Source: Paenibacillus koleovorans NBRC 103111 (GTDB lineage Bacteria; Bacillota; Bacilli; Paenibacillales; NBRC-103111). From it: a stretch of 49,432 bases of DNA. Shown one piece after another: positions 24,913 through 33,848 of the stretch. Position 1 is the first letter of the stretch; each line of letters opens with the position of its first letter. Under the pieces are notes generated by a model. It was not told the DNA's origin. It saw only the letters and a list, made by a program, of their open reading frames with translations, and did no database searches. The stretch is taken from positions 1 to 49,432 of the forward strand of contig NZ_BIMA01000050.1 in the NCBI RefSeq assembly GCF_004000845.1. Direction: 5' to 3'. A program made the translations under genes and the position numbers.

Positions 24913-25743
24913 TCAACCCTTGAGCGCCCCCGCCTGCAGCCCGCTGATGAAGTAGCGCTGCAAGAACAGGAACAAGACGATCACCGGTGCGAGCACGAGG
25001 ATAAAGCCGCCGAACAGCAAGCTGAGATCGGTCTGCCCGAGGTCGCCGAAAAACTTGTACAGGCTCAGCGTCACCGTCGGGTACTTGTTCGAGGTGAGCA
25101 GCACGAGCGGCAGCAGCAGGTCGTCCCAGATGTGGACGAACTGGAAGATGAACAAGGTGGCGCTGATCGGCTTGAGCAGAGGAAACACGATCTGCAGGAA
25201 CAGCCGCAGCGTCGAGCAGCCTTCGATCTTCGCCGCCTCCTCGAGCTCGAGCGAGATGCCGCGGATGAAGCCGACGAACATGAAGATCGCGAATGACGAC
25301 ATGACCCCGACGTACACCATCGAAATGCCGAACAAGTTGTTGTACAGGTGGAACTTTTTCAGCACGAAGATGAGCGGGATAAACGCCGCCTGCACCGGCA
25401 TAAGGATCAGCGACACATAGAACCAGTAGATCGAGCGGAAAAACCAATGGTTGATCCGCGCAATCGCATAGGCCGCCATCGAAGCAAAGAAGATGATGTA
25501 GATCAAGCTGAGCGCCGCGATCGAGAAAGTGACGACGTACGCCTTGAAAATCTCCATCGCCTGCGAGGCGCGCACGAAGTTGTCGAACCCTGCGCTGAAG
25601 TCCGGCAGCGCCAGCGGACGCTGCTGAATTTGCGGGTTCGTCTTCAGAGAATTCACGACGATCAGATAAAGCGGAATGCTGTACACGAGAGCAAGCAGCA
25701 GGATCGAGCCCTCGAACAATCGTTTGCGCCAGCGCCGCATCAT
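24913..25743 (-). CDS. Carbohydrate ABC transporter permease (MalG-type)
   Basis: 276 residues, six predicted spans, family-typical length. The EAA loop that contacts the ATPase is at about residues 175-195 (LELEEAAKIEGCSTLRLFLQ). It belongs to the MalG/CUT1 permease group for oligosaccharides. The start overlaps the previous permease gene's stop by one base. No ATPase gene is present in this operon; CUT1 systems in this phylum usually share an MsmX-type ATPase encoded elsewhere. Confidence 0.92.
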   Translation of the reverse strand: MMRRWRKRLFEGSILLLALVYSIPLYLIVVNSLKTNPQIQQRPLALPDFSAGFDNFVRASQAMEIFKAYVVTFSIAALSLIYIIFFASMAAYAIARINHWFFRSIYWFYVSLILMPVQAAFIPLIFVLKKFHLYNNLFGISMVYVGVMSSFAIFMFVGFIRGISLELEEAAKIEGCSTLRLFLQIVFPLLKPISATLFIFQFVHIWDDLLLPLVLLTSNKYPTVTLSLYKFFGDLGQTDLSLLFGGFILVLAPVIVLFLFLQRYFISGLQAGALKG

Positions 25744-26852
25744 TATTCGTAGGCCCTCCCTTCATAGCGCTTCGTGACAATGACGAATAGGAGCGTGATG
25801 ACGAGCACGAACACGACGAGCACGAAGGCGGCCGCCATCCCGTACGCCAGATCGAGCGACTGGAACGCGTTCCGGTAGATCCGAATCGCGAGCGTCTCGC
25901 TCGCCCGGGCAGGCCCGCCGCCGGTCAAGGCGAAGGGCAGGTCGAACAGCTTGAGCCCCGCCGCCAGCCCGATCAGCGTGTTCACCGTGATCCCCGGGGC
26001 GATCATCGGCAGGATCACGCTGAAGAAGCGGCGGGTCGGGGAGGCGCCGTCCACGATCGCCGCCTCCTTGATCTCGGTCGGCACGTATTGCAGCGAAGCA
26101 AGGTACACGATCATGATCGGTCCGGTCAACTGCCATACCGCTACCATAAGAATGGTCCATGCAACATAATCCGGCGAGTCGACCCACAGTACCTTGATCG
26201 GCCGGTCCATGAGCCAGCTCAGCGCCTTGTTCATCAAGCCGTTGTTCGTGTCCAGGATGAAGCCCCAGACGTAGGCGCCGAGCACGATCGGCAGTAGCTT
26301 CGGGAAGTAGAACAGCGTGCGGACGAGGTTCTTCGTCTTGAACGCCTGATTGACCGCCAGCGCGAGCAGCAGCCCGAGCACATTCGTCAGCACGGCGATC
26401 GCGATCCCCATCCACAGCGTCCGATACATCGTCTGCACGAACGAGACGTCCGAGAAGATGCGCTCGTAGTTGCGCAAGCCGATGAATTTGTAATCGCCGA
26501 TCCCGTCCCAGTTCGTCAAGCTGTAGAACAGCGTCTGCCCGACCGGAATAAGCATGAAGGTGAAGATCATGACCGAGATCGGCAGCAGGAACAGCAGGCC
26601 CGTCAGGAACAGGCGAAGCCGGATCGAGCCGAAGCGAAAGCCTAAGCCCCCGCCCGAGCCCAAGCTCTTGCCCGCACCCTTTCCCAAGCGGCTGCCCGGG
26701 CGGCTGTTCGAGTCCGCAGCATCGCCTAGGCGACTGTCCGAGCCTAAGCCCGTACTCAAAGCCGTGGTTTTGCCTGAGCCCAAACCCTGCCCCCCTCCGC
26801 GCAGCCGCGCCAAAACGCTAGTTTTCAGCTGAGCATTCGATGTCGGTTTCAT
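25743..26852 (-). CDS. Carbohydrate ABC transporter permease (MalF-type), low-complexity N-terminus
   Basis: 369 residues. From about residue 80 it is a normal CUT1 MalF-like permease (TGLLFLLPISVMIFTFMLIP as first span; EAA loop EIKEAAIVDGASPTRRFFSV). The first about 78 residues are an unusual Gly/Ser/Leu/Arg-rich stretch (for example GGGQGLGSGKTTALSTGLGS, GAGKSLGSGGGLGFRFGS) that the family normally lacks; it seems to have grown by repetition of short GGGCTTGGG-like DNA units. No strong ribosome binding site is visible before the ATG. Confidence 0.9.
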   Translation of the reverse strand: MKPTSNAQLKTSVLARLRGGGQGLGSGKTTALSTGLGSDSRLGDAADSNSRPGSRLGKGAGKSLGSGGGLGFRFGSIRLRLFLTGLLFLLPISVMIFTFMLIPVGQTLFYSLTNWDGIGDYKFIGLRNYERIFSDVSFVQTMYRTLWMGIAIAVLTNVLGLLLALAVNQAFKTKNLVRTLFYFPKLLPIVLGAYVWGFILDTNNGLMNKALSWLMDRPIKVLWVDSPDYVAWTILMVAVWQLTGPIMIVYLASLQYVPTEIKEAAIVDGASPTRRFFSVILPMIAPGITVNTLIGLAAGLKLFDLPFALTGGGPARASETLAIRIYRNAFQSLDLAYGMAAAFVLVVFVLVITLLFVIVTKRYEGRAYE

Positions 26853-26864
26853 GCGGCGTCCCCG

Positions 26865-28172
26865 TTATTTCTTAATTTTATCGTTGTATTCCTTGATCCA
26901 CTCATCGGCCATCTTGTTCACGTCGCTGCCGAACGTCACACCCTGTGCCGTCTCGCTCAGCTTGATGAACACCGGATTCGTCATCGGCCCCAGGTTGGCG
27001 AACGTGTTCACGCGGCCCGATTTCAGCCAGTTCGTCGTCTCCGCGAACACCGGCAGCACCTCGCCGACACCTGGCATGGCCGACATGTTTTGTTTGGCTT
27101 TGATGATTTTGGCGAAGTTCTCTTTGCTGAAAAACCAGTTCATAAACGTCTTCGTCTCTTCCAGATGCTTCGATTTCGCGTTCATTGCGAAGCCGTCCTC
27201 GATCGTGTAGATGTAACTGTTGTCCTTGTCCGCCGTGTACGGCAAGTTCATGAAGCCCCACTTGAAGCCCGGGTTTTGCTGATCGATCTGCGCTGCGGAC
27301 CATGTGCCGCCCATCACCATCGCCGCCTGTCCTTTGGCGAAAGCCTGGATCCCCTGCTCGATCGAGTAGGTGAAGCTGCCGGTCAGCACGTATTTGTTCA
27401 GCTTGTTGAAGCGGTCGTAGCCTTCTAGCAGCAGCGAACGATTTTTCACCCAGTCGACCTTGTTGCCGAGATAAGCTTCCTTGAATGCCGCGTCCTTGTT
27501 GGCCTGATTGCCGAACGTCCAGTGGAACACGTTGCCGATCGCCGTCGCCCATTTGCCCGCATACACCATGAGCGCCTGATTCTTGGCCTTCAGCTTCTCG
27601 CCCGCGTCCATCAGCTCCTCCCAAGTCGCCGGAGGTTTACTGTAGCCGACCGACTCGAACATCGGGATGTTGTAAGCGAATCCGACAAAGCCGAGTCCCG
27701 TCGGGAATACCGACATTTTGCCGTCTACCGTAACCCCTTTGCGCACATCCTCGGAAAAGTTTTTCGCCGACTCCAGCTGTCCCAGATCGTAGAGGAAACC
27801 CGCCCTGTTAGCCAGCAGCGTCAGCTCGTTCAAGGCGTTCAACTGGTAAATGTCCGGCATTTCCGCCGTCGTAATCATCGTCTGCAGCTTCGCATTCCGT
27901 TGATCGGCCGGCAGTGTCTCGACTTCTACGTTAATCTCCGGATGCACCTTGCGGAACTCGTTCACCATCCCGACGACCGTGTCGCGGTTCACGATCAGAC
28001 CTTCGGCAATCTGCATCTTGAGCGTGACCGGATCCTTCTTCGCCGCGGGTCCCGACGGTGCCGGACTGGAGCCGCTGTCCGTTCCTCCGCTCGAGCAGCC
28101 CGCCAATACCATACTGCCGATCAATGTAGCTGCGATACCCCACCGAATCCTCTTTTGCATGCGAGTAAACAA
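26865..28172 (-). CDS. Sugar-binding lipoprotein of an ABC transporter
   Basis: About 435 residues from a TTG at 28172, chosen because AGGAGG lies 9 bases upstream; an ATG 12 bases later would be too far. The lipobox MVLAGCSSGG gives a lipid-anchored extracellular protein. The rest matches the family 1 extracellular solute-binding fold (LQTMITTAEMPDIYQLNALN, FPTGLGFVGFAYNIP, FAKGQAAMVMGGTWSAAQID). It delivers an unknown oligosaccharide to the two permeases downstream. A catabolite-response-like site lies just upstream. Confidence 0.93.
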   Translation of the reverse strand: MFTRMQKRIRWGIAATLIGSMVLAGCSSGGTDSGSSPAPSGPAAKKDPVTLKMQIAEGLIVNRDTVVGMVNEFRKVHPEINVEVETLPADQRNAKLQTMITTAEMPDIYQLNALNELTLLANRAGFLYDLGQLESAKNFSEDVRKGVTVDGKMSVFPTGLGFVGFAYNIPMFESVGYSKPPATWEELMDAGEKLKAKNQALMVYAGKWATAIGNVFHWTFGNQANKDAAFKEAYLGNKVDWVKNRSLLLEGYDRFNKLNKYVLTGSFTYSIEQGIQAFAKGQAAMVMGGTWSAAQIDQQNPGFKWGFMNLPYTADKDNSYIYTIEDGFAMNAKSKHLEETKTFMNWFFSKENFAKIIKAKQNMSAMPGVGEVLPVFAETTNWLKSGRVNTFANLGPMTNPVFIKLSETAQGVTFGSDVNKMADEWIKEYNDKIKK

Positions 28173-28206
28173 GGGACTTGACCTCCTTTTAGTTGCTACT
28201 CCCAGC

Positions 28207-28220
28207 ATAAAGCGCTTTCA
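28207..28220 (-). promoter_or_regulatory. Possible catabolite-responsive element (cre)
   Basis: ATAAAGCGCTTTCA agrees with the CcpA consensus at 12 of 14 positions and lies between the kinase gene and the binding-protein gene, where carbon repression of the transporter would act. Confidence 0.4.
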
Positions 28221-28232
28221 GAGGAAAACCTA

Positions 28233-30032
28233 TCACACGGAATTTGCATCTCTATCGCACAAAATTTGCTTCAATACCACATCGGTCCCCGCTCCCGGCA
28301 TGCTCCTCAGCTCGATCGCCGCGCCTTCCGCCTGCAGCAAAAACCGTTGCGCTCCCACGTATAGCCCGGTGCCCCACTCCTTCAACAGGTCGACATTATC
28401 CCGGTTGAGCACTAGATCGATGGCTTGCTCGAAGCCGTTGCCGGTGTCTTTCACCTCGAAGATGAGCCATTCCTGACCTTGCGCAGGCTCTTGCTCCACG
28501 CAGCCGCGAATCTGAAGGCGAGCCTGCTGCTTGGCGGCGGTGTCCGGGAACTCACGCTCCTCGAAGCCATGCACGAAAGCGTTCTCGATAAACGGCTGCA
28601 GCAGCAGCTTGTGCACGCGGTAGCCCATGATCCGGTCCTCGAAATCAATCGTCACGTCCACCTTGCGCCCGATCAATTGCTGCTGGAGAAACACATAGTC
28701 GTTCATCCACTTGAGCTCTTCGCCGCAGGTGACCTTTTCGCCCGGCAGCGTCGTTGTGTAGCGCATGATGACCGACAGCGAGACGATCAGGTCGCTAGCC
28801 TCCTCCGGCTTCGCATCGAACACGCGGCACTGGATCAGGTCGAGCATGTTGTAGATAAAATGCGGGTTGATCTGGGCTTCGAGCGAGCGCATCTGAAAAT
28901 GGAGCTTCTCCTGATACTCGATTCGCTGCCGCTCGAACAGCCGCTGAATTTCCGTCGTCATGTCGTTGAACACATCGCTCAGCATGCCGAGCTCGTCCGT
29001 CGAATGTTTGGTAATTTTTACGTGAAAGTGGCCGTCTCGGGCTTTTTTCATTTTATCCGCGAGGATGTACAGGGGCCGCATTTGTTTGGACAGAAAAGCG
29101 ATAATCGCCGCCAATAGGATGAAATTCGCGATGATGAACAAGCCGTTGTTCTGGATCATCGGCACGATGTAGATTCGCGACAGCCGCTCGCTGGACAAAT
29201 AGGCGGAAACCTCCCAGCCATAAGGGGCCAGCTGCTGGTGGACGATCGTGCTGGATTCGGCGACGGTCGGCTGTTTGTCGGTATGGTTGGTGAACAGCAG
29301 CTGCTGATGGGCATCGGTCACGACGGTTTTGATCAGCTCGTTGTCGGCCTCCGACTTGAGCAGCTGTGCGAATACGGCCGCGTCGATGGAGAGCAGGCTG
29401 ACGCCGAGCGGCTTCAGGTCGATCGGGCTGCGGATCACTTGGCCGAACGAGAAATACGTCGCGCCGTCATCCGTTCCGAACAGCGGAGGGTGAGCGGTCA
29501 GCACCGTGTTGATCGGGCCGTTCGCAGCGATTTGGCGGAACCACTCCCGGTCGGCGTAACGATTGAGATAGCTGGAGAACTGCACCTGCGAGCGATCATT
29601 CGACTGCTGGTACATCAGCTCTCCGTCCAGCGTGAGATATGTGAAGACGAAGCGGCCGTTAATCTCCGATGTGAATCGGTTGCTGAGCTGCAAGAACACG
29701 TTGTTCAAGTACGGATCGTTGCGGGACAGCGGATTGTCGGCGGCGGCGCGCAGCTTGTTCTGGAAGACGATATCGGACTGATAGTCTCTGTAGATGTAGT
29801 CGTTCATTCGCTCCATGGAGATGACCTGCTGTCGCAGCGAGTCGATGCTTTCTTCGAGAATTGTTTCGTACTGGTGCACGATAATGTCGCGGGTGGTGCC
29901 GAGCCAGGACCGGAACAGGACGATTTCGAAAAATAAGGTGGGCAAGGTGACGAATACGATGAAGCCGATGACCATTTTGCGACGGAGGGAGGATTGGATG
30001 GAGGCGAACGGCGCTCTCATGTTCATGCTCAT
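28233..30032 (-). CDS. YesM-like sensor histidine kinase
   Basis: 599 residues from the ATG at 30032; the open frame further up to 30260 lies inside the regulator gene and is spurious. The start codon overlaps the regulator's stop (ATGA) and GGGAGGTG precedes it. Order: first span (MVIGFIVFVTLPTLFFEIVL), extracellular Cache-like sensor (residues about 45-290), second span (FIIANFILLAAIIAFLS), HAMP, LytS/YesM-type kinase with the phospho-accepting His in EAQINPHFIYNMLDLIQ, and an ATPase with ENAFVHGFEER and DTGNGFEQ. It probably senses an extracellular sugar and activates the partner regulator. Confidence 0.93.
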   Translation of the reverse strand: MSMNMRAPFASIQSSLRRKMVIGFIVFVTLPTLFFEIVLFRSWLGTTRDIIVHQYETILEESIDSLRQQVISMERMNDYIYRDYQSDIVFQNKLRAAADNPLSRNDPYLNNVFLQLSNRFTSEINGRFVFTYLTLDGELMYQQSNDRSQVQFSSYLNRYADREWFRQIAANGPINTVLTAHPPLFGTDDGATYFSFGQVIRSPIDLKPLGVSLLSIDAAVFAQLLKSEADNELIKTVVTDAHQQLLFTNHTDKQPTVAESSTIVHQQLAPYGWEVSAYLSSERLSRIYIVPMIQNNGLFIIANFILLAAIIAFLSKQMRPLYILADKMKKARDGHFHVKITKHSTDELGMLSDVFNDMTTEIQRLFERQRIEYQEKLHFQMRSLEAQINPHFIYNMLDLIQCRVFDAKPEEASDLIVSLSVIMRYTTTLPGEKVTCGEELKWMNDYVFLQQQLIGRKVDVTIDFEDRIMGYRVHKLLLQPFIENAFVHGFEEREFPDTAAKQQARLQIRGCVEQEPAQGQEWLIFEVKDTGNGFEQAIDLVLNRDNVDLLKEWGTGLYVGAQRFLLQAEGAAIELRSMPGAGTDVVLKQILCDRDANSV

Positions 30033-30886
30033 GGCTGAGAGGCACCTCCCGTAAGCCGCTGCTTGAAGGCGGATGGGGACAGTCCGGTATGCTTGCGGAA
30101 CATCCGGCCGAAATAATTGAGGTTGCCGAACCCGGTGCGCCGCGCAATGTCGCCGATCTTGGCATCCGTCTCCTCCATCAGCTTCACGGCCAGGTTCAGG
30201 CGAAAGCTGTTGAGGCTCTGGATCAGATTCGTCCCCACCTTGCGGGAATACACCCGACACAGATGGCTCACGTTCACATGAAGCCGCTCAGCCAGCTCCT
30301 TGACGGTGATCGGGTAAGCGTATTCGGTGCGGATGATGTGGAGCACCTGCAGCACGAGCTCGTCCGTGATTTTGCGCTCGCGGATGAGCTGATGGAGCTG
30401 CTGCTCGGCCAGCTCGTCGAGCGCGAAGCCGTCGTGCGGCCGGTGCGCCGGCGCAGCGGCGGGGACCGCGGGCGCCGCTTCGCCCGGGGCGACGGCGGCG
30501 CGGCGCGCGGCGGGCTGCAGCTCGGCGGCGACGCGCTCGAGCACTTCCTCGAGCATCGCCGTCGACACCGGCTTCAGCAAATAATCGAAGGCGCCGCTCC
30601 GGATCGCGCGCTGCGTGTACGGGAAGTCGGCGTAGGCAGTCAGCACGATGCAGCGGGTGCGCTGCTTCTCCTCCTTCGCCAGCTCCTCCATGAGCTGGAG
30701 CCCGTCCAATCCGGGCATGCGGATATCGATGAAGGCGGCATCCGGCCTGGCGGCGCGGATGAGCTGCAGGCCGTCGCGCCCGTTGAACGCTTTGCCTGCA
30801 ATTTCATAGTCTTCCTGCAATCGAGAGATTCGTTTCGCCAGCACGTGGCATAGCTCCTGCTGGTCTTCTACGACGACAATGCGCAT
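30029..30886 (-). CDS. YesN-like response regulator with AraC-type DNA-binding domain
   Basis: About 285 residues from ATG 30886 (GAGGTG 9 bases upstream; an earlier GTG lies within that site). Receiver domain residues 1-120 with the acceptor Asp in AAFIDIRMPGLDG and conserved Lys in FDYLLKPVS. An Ala/Pro-rich linker (AAVAPGEAAPAVPAAAPAHR) follows, then two helix-turn-helix units of the AraC type (ITVKELAERLHVNVSHLCRV, IGDIARRTGFGNLNYFGRMF). It is the first gene of the five-gene unit and likely controls the sugar transporter behind it. Confidence 0.94.
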   Translation of the reverse strand: MRIVVVEDQQELCHVLAKRISRLQEDYEIAGKAFNGRDGLQLIRAARPDAAFIDIRMPGLDGLQLMEELAKEEKQRTRCIVLTAYADFPYTQRAIRSGAFDYLLKPVSTAMLEEVLERVAAELQPAARRAAVAPGEAAPAVPAAAPAHRPHDGFALDELAEQQLHQLIRERKITDELVLQVLHIIRTEYAYPITVKELAERLHVNVSHLCRVYSRKVGTNLIQSLNSFRLNLAVKLMEETDAKIGDIARRTGFGNLNYFGRMFRKHTGLSPSAFKQRLTGGASQP

Positions 30887-30991
30887 GTTGGACGGCACCT
30901 CTCTGCCTGTGACGTACTTGTTGCTCTCAGTATTCCACTAGGTGGGCGGCGGCGTCAATATGTGGATCGCTGCCAGGCCTCCTCTTGCTCT

Positions 30992-31013
30992 TTAAGCGCG
31001 ATTTTCGTGCTTA
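30992..31013. repeat. Short palindromic element, copy 1
   Basis: TTAAGCGCGA-TTT-TCGTGCTTA forms a 9-bp hairpin (one G-T pair) overlapping the stop codon of the CHAP gene. A nearly identical hairpin occurs at 49381-49402, so this seems to be a dispersed REP-like element. Confidence 0.45.
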
Positions 31014-31856
31014 CAGAATCGGGTTGTAGCTGCCTCGGAAGGCGAACCGGTAGTCCGGATCGATGCGAATGTAGCCAAGGATGCAATGGCGGCGCGGACG
31101 GTGGAACACGCAGGAGTAGTTCTCGTTGTCGCGGTTGCCTTCGGCGACGAGCAGTCGGTCGTCCTCGCACTCGAGCACGATGCCGATATGATCGTGATGC
31201 TCCTCGGACAGCAGTTGCTCATAGACAACGATGTCGCCCCGTTCGGGGGTGAAGCCCGCCTCGCCGTCTGTGTAGAAGAAACCGGTCTCGGGCAGCTTCG
31301 CCCATTCGACCCAAGCCCCGCAACCGGCGAACCGGCACACGCCGTTCGGATAGCGGATTGGCAACCGGAGTCCCGCTTCGCGGGCGCAGTAGTAGATGAA
31401 GGCGGCGCACCAGCTGTTTTGCAGGCCCTTGTAGATGTCCGGGTCCGGCCAATAGTGGCAGATCGCGCGGTAGTGGGGATCCTCGGGGTCGCCGAGAATA
31501 GTTCGGCCCGCGAGCGATTCCGCCATATTGGCCATCGCTTCGCGCGAGAATCGTCGCGGTGCGTCGACTGCAGTCCCGCTCCCACCCGCATACACCATCT
31601 GCAGAATTGCCACGATCTCCTCCCGCTGGAACAGACCGCTGTCTCTCAGAAGCGGCCTCGCCGCCTCCGCGCTGTTGATGCCCGGGAAGTCTTCGACACC
31701 GGTCAACCGACAGTAGTAATTGTGCAGCCAACCTGCAATCATAGCCAGTTCGGAGTCCACCCCTCCGCCCGAAGCACACCCTACCGCCTCCTCCATCGGG
31801 ACCCGGGACATGTCTCTAACAGCCACCAACCGATCCATCGCCATCTTCCCTCTCAT
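31011..31856 (-). CDS. CHAP-domain amidase-like protein
   Basis: About 281 residues if started at ATG 31856 (GGAGG 10 bases upstream); a longer start at 31898 is possible but lies in a duplicated segment. No signal peptide. The C-terminal half has the CHAP-type triad: Cys in LQNSWCAAFIYYCAREAG, His in EEHHDHIGIVLE and a polar residue in LLVAEGNRDNEN. The CHAP fold covers peptidoglycan amidases/endopeptidases, but a cytoplasmic copy could act on other amides. It follows two ABC exporter genes on the same strand. Confidence 0.75.
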   Translation of the reverse strand: MRGKMAMDRLVAVRDMSRVPMEEAVGCASGGGVDSELAMIAGWLHNYYCRLTGVEDFPGINSAEAARPLLRDSGLFQREEIVAILQMVYAGGSGTAVDAPRRFSREAMANMAESLAGRTILGDPEDPHYRAICHYWPDPDIYKGLQNSWCAAFIYYCAREAGLRLPIRYPNGVCRFAGCGAWVEWAKLPETGFFYTDGEAGFTPERGDIVVYEQLLSEEHHDHIGIVLECEDDRLLVAEGNRDNENYSCVFHRPRRHCILGYIRIDPDYRFAFRGSYNPIL

Positions 31857-31904
31857 TCCGCCTTCGCCTCCTCCTCCTCTTCTTCTTCTACCTACCATTG
31901 CGCC
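31799..31904. repeat. Tandem duplication, copy 1
   Basis: About 105 bases that repeat 31912-32011 with about 80-85% identity by eye. The unit covers the end of the ABC exporter gene (GCGCAATGGTA plus GAAGAAGAGG run), the gene junction and the first codons of the next gene. In this copy the codons belong to the start of the CHAP gene. Confidence 0.75.
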
Positions 31905-31911
31905 TCCCCCA

Positions 31912-32011
31912 GGACCCGTAACATATCTCTAACAGCTGTCAGCCGATCCATCGCCATCTCCCCGCTCATTCCGCCTACGCTTCCTCCTCTTCTTCTATAT
32001 ACCATTGCGCT
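31912..32011. repeat. Tandem duplication, copy 2
   Basis: Partner of 31799-31904. Here the same DNA encodes the last residues of the exporter (QWYIEEEEEA) and then a 25-codon open frame (31892-31969, MSGEMAMDRLTAVRDMLRV ...) that mirrors the CHAP N-terminus (MRGKMAMDRLVAVRDMSRV) but stops at once. Confidence 0.75.
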
Positions 32012-33831
32012 TGCGTCCGGAACATGGACGCATACTCGCCGCCCCGCGCGACAAGCTCCTCGTGCGTGCCCTGCTCCACAATGCGGCCCGCGCGCAGCAC
32101 GACGATGCGGTCCGCGAAGCGCGCCCACCCGAGCCGGTGCGTCACGAGCAGCACCGTCCTCCCATGCGCCGCCTCGCGGAAGGAGCGGTGCAGCGCGGTC
32201 TCGTGCAGCGGGTCGAGCGCGGCCGTCGGCTCGTCGAGCACGAGCAGCGGCGCTTCGCGCAGCGCGGCGCGGGCCAGGGCGAGCCGCTGCCATTGCCCGC
32301 CGCTCAGCTCGCGCGCGCCGTCCGCGACCCGCCCGACGCGCGCGTCGAGCCCTGCCGCCGCGCCAGCGGCCAGGCCGCTCGCCCCGCTGCGCTCCAGCGC
32401 GCGGCGCAGCTCGGCCTCGTCCGCCTGCAGCGGGTCGCCGCGCCCGAACGCGACATTGTCGCGGAGCGTCGTCTCGTAGCGGACGAAGTCCTGGAACGTC
32501 GCTGACATTAGCGCTCTCAGCTGCGCCGGATCGAGCTCCTCATAACAGACGCCGTCCCAAGCAATCGCACCTTCGGTCGGCTTATACAGCCCGAGGATCA
32601 GCTTGGCCAGCGTCGACTTGCCCGCCCCATTTTCCCCGACAAGAGCGACCGTCTCTCCCGGGACCAATCGCAGACAAATCCCTTGCAGCACCGGATCCTC
32701 CGGCCGACCGGGATACGAGAACGCAACATCGGTCAGCTCCACAATCCCTTCCCTGCCCGGAATCTTGTGCGAGCGCAAACTGCCTGTCGCCTCCACACCG
32801 GAGAGCTCCCCCTGATGAAATTGCAAGTACTCGACCAAATCAATAATTTGCCCGCCCTGCATGTACAGCTTGCTGACCGGGTGCTGAATGCTCGACGCTA
32901 TCCCGTACGCCTGGCGAAAAGCCAGAACCACTACTACCACTGCCCCCGCCGTCACACCGCCCGTTCCCAGCTTCAAAACCAGCCATACGACAGCTCCGAA
33001 CAATCCCGCAATTTGCACCGTGGAGACGAACATTCCATGCCGTATTTCTCGCCTTCTCGCATCTGTCCGTTGCCGCAGCGAGCTGCGCATCAAGCCGGTC
33101 CACTTCTCCAGCAAGCCGCCCAGCGTACCGAAGAGCCGCAGCTCCTTCACTGTCTCCGGCCGCACCAGCTCTCGAGCCAAGTAGTCGGACTGCCGGCCTG
33201 AACGGGTCAAATCCCGGTTCAACCGGCGGACGACGAGCTCCGACTCGAGCCGAATCCCGAATGTAGCTACGCAAACGCCACCCAGCAGCAAAGTCATCCA
33301 TGGATATACCAGCCAGACGGCCGCCATCAGCCCGCATGCCTCGAGCAGCAGCCTGAGAAGCGACGTCGCGTTCTGCAGGATGCCGACCAGCTCCGTACCG
33401 GCGGCCGTTTGCGCTCGCTGCAAGCGATCATAATACGTCGGCTCCTCCATTCGCTCCAACGGAACGGCGACCGCCCGCCGATGGACCTCCAGCTGGAGCT
33501 CGCGCGACGCCCTATCCTTCACCCGCAGCTCGATCAACTGGTTGCCTGCGCCAAGCAACACCTGGACGAGCATAATGCCGCCGAATATCGCCAAAGGCCG
33601 CCAAGCCAGTTCCGCCGTCTCCCTCCAAATCCGCTCCCCGCTTCCATCGCCGACCCCGGCGACGAAAAGATCGACCAGCTCTCTCTGCGCGGCAAAGCCG
33701 GGAACGATCAGCCATCCGAGCAGAAGCGGGATGCCCAGCCACAAGGAAGTCCACACCGGCGACCCTCGCCAGATGCGGCCAAGCAGCTCCAAGCTGCATC
33801 TCGCCAATCGCCTTCGGGAACCGTCCCCCAC
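31975..33831 (-). CDS. ABC exporter (membrane + ATPase), first of a pair
   Basis: About 618 residues from GTG 33831, which has GGGAGGGG 5 bases upstream; an ATG at 33861 would overlap the previous gene by 13 bases but lacks a good site. N-terminal half with six membrane spans, C-terminal ATPase with Walker A GENGAGKSTLAKL, signature ELSGGQWQRLALARA, Walker B LLVLDEPTAALD and H-loop LLVTHRLG. Ends in an acidic tail (YIEEEEEA). It pairs with the next exporter to form a heterodimer for lipid, drug or peptide export; no peptidase domain and no convincing precursor peptide nearby, so the substrate is unknown. Confidence 0.9.
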   Translation of the reverse strand: MGDGSRRRLARCSLELLGRIWRGSPVWTSLWLGIPLLLGWLIVPGFAAQRELVDLFVAGVGDGSGERIWRETAELAWRPLAIFGGIMLVQVLLGAGNQLIELRVKDRASRELQLEVHRRAVAVPLERMEEPTYYDRLQRAQTAAGTELVGILQNATSLLRLLLEACGLMAAVWLVYPWMTLLLGGVCVATFGIRLESELVVRRLNRDLTRSGRQSDYLARELVRPETVKELRLFGTLGGLLEKWTGLMRSSLRQRTDARRREIRHGMFVSTVQIAGLFGAVVWLVLKLGTGGVTAGAVVVVVLAFRQAYGIASSIQHPVSKLYMQGGQIIDLVEYLQFHQGELSGVEATGSLRSHKIPGREGIVELTDVAFSYPGRPEDPVLQGICLRLVPGETVALVGENGAGKSTLAKLILGLYKPTEGAIAWDGVCYEELDPAQLRALMSATFQDFVRYETTLRDNVAFGRGDPLQADEAELRRALERSGASGLAAGAAAGLDARVGRVADGARELSGGQWQRLALARAALREAPLLVLDEPTAALDPLHETALHRSFREAAHGRTVLLVTHRLGWARFADRIVVLRAGRIVEQGTHEELVARGGEYASMFRTQAQWYIEEEEEA

Positions 33832-33848
33832 CGTTACCCCTCCCTTGT

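Noticed and set aside
30033-30260. N-terminal 76 codons of the long kinase frame
   Set aside because: They lie inside the response regulator gene; the kinase start at 30032 has its own ribosome binding site and ATGA overlap.
31892-31969. 25-codon open frame behind two ABC exporters as peptide precursor
   Set aside because: Its sequence is a duplicated copy of the CHAP gene start with an early stop; no leader/core features such as Gly-Gly or Cys pattern.
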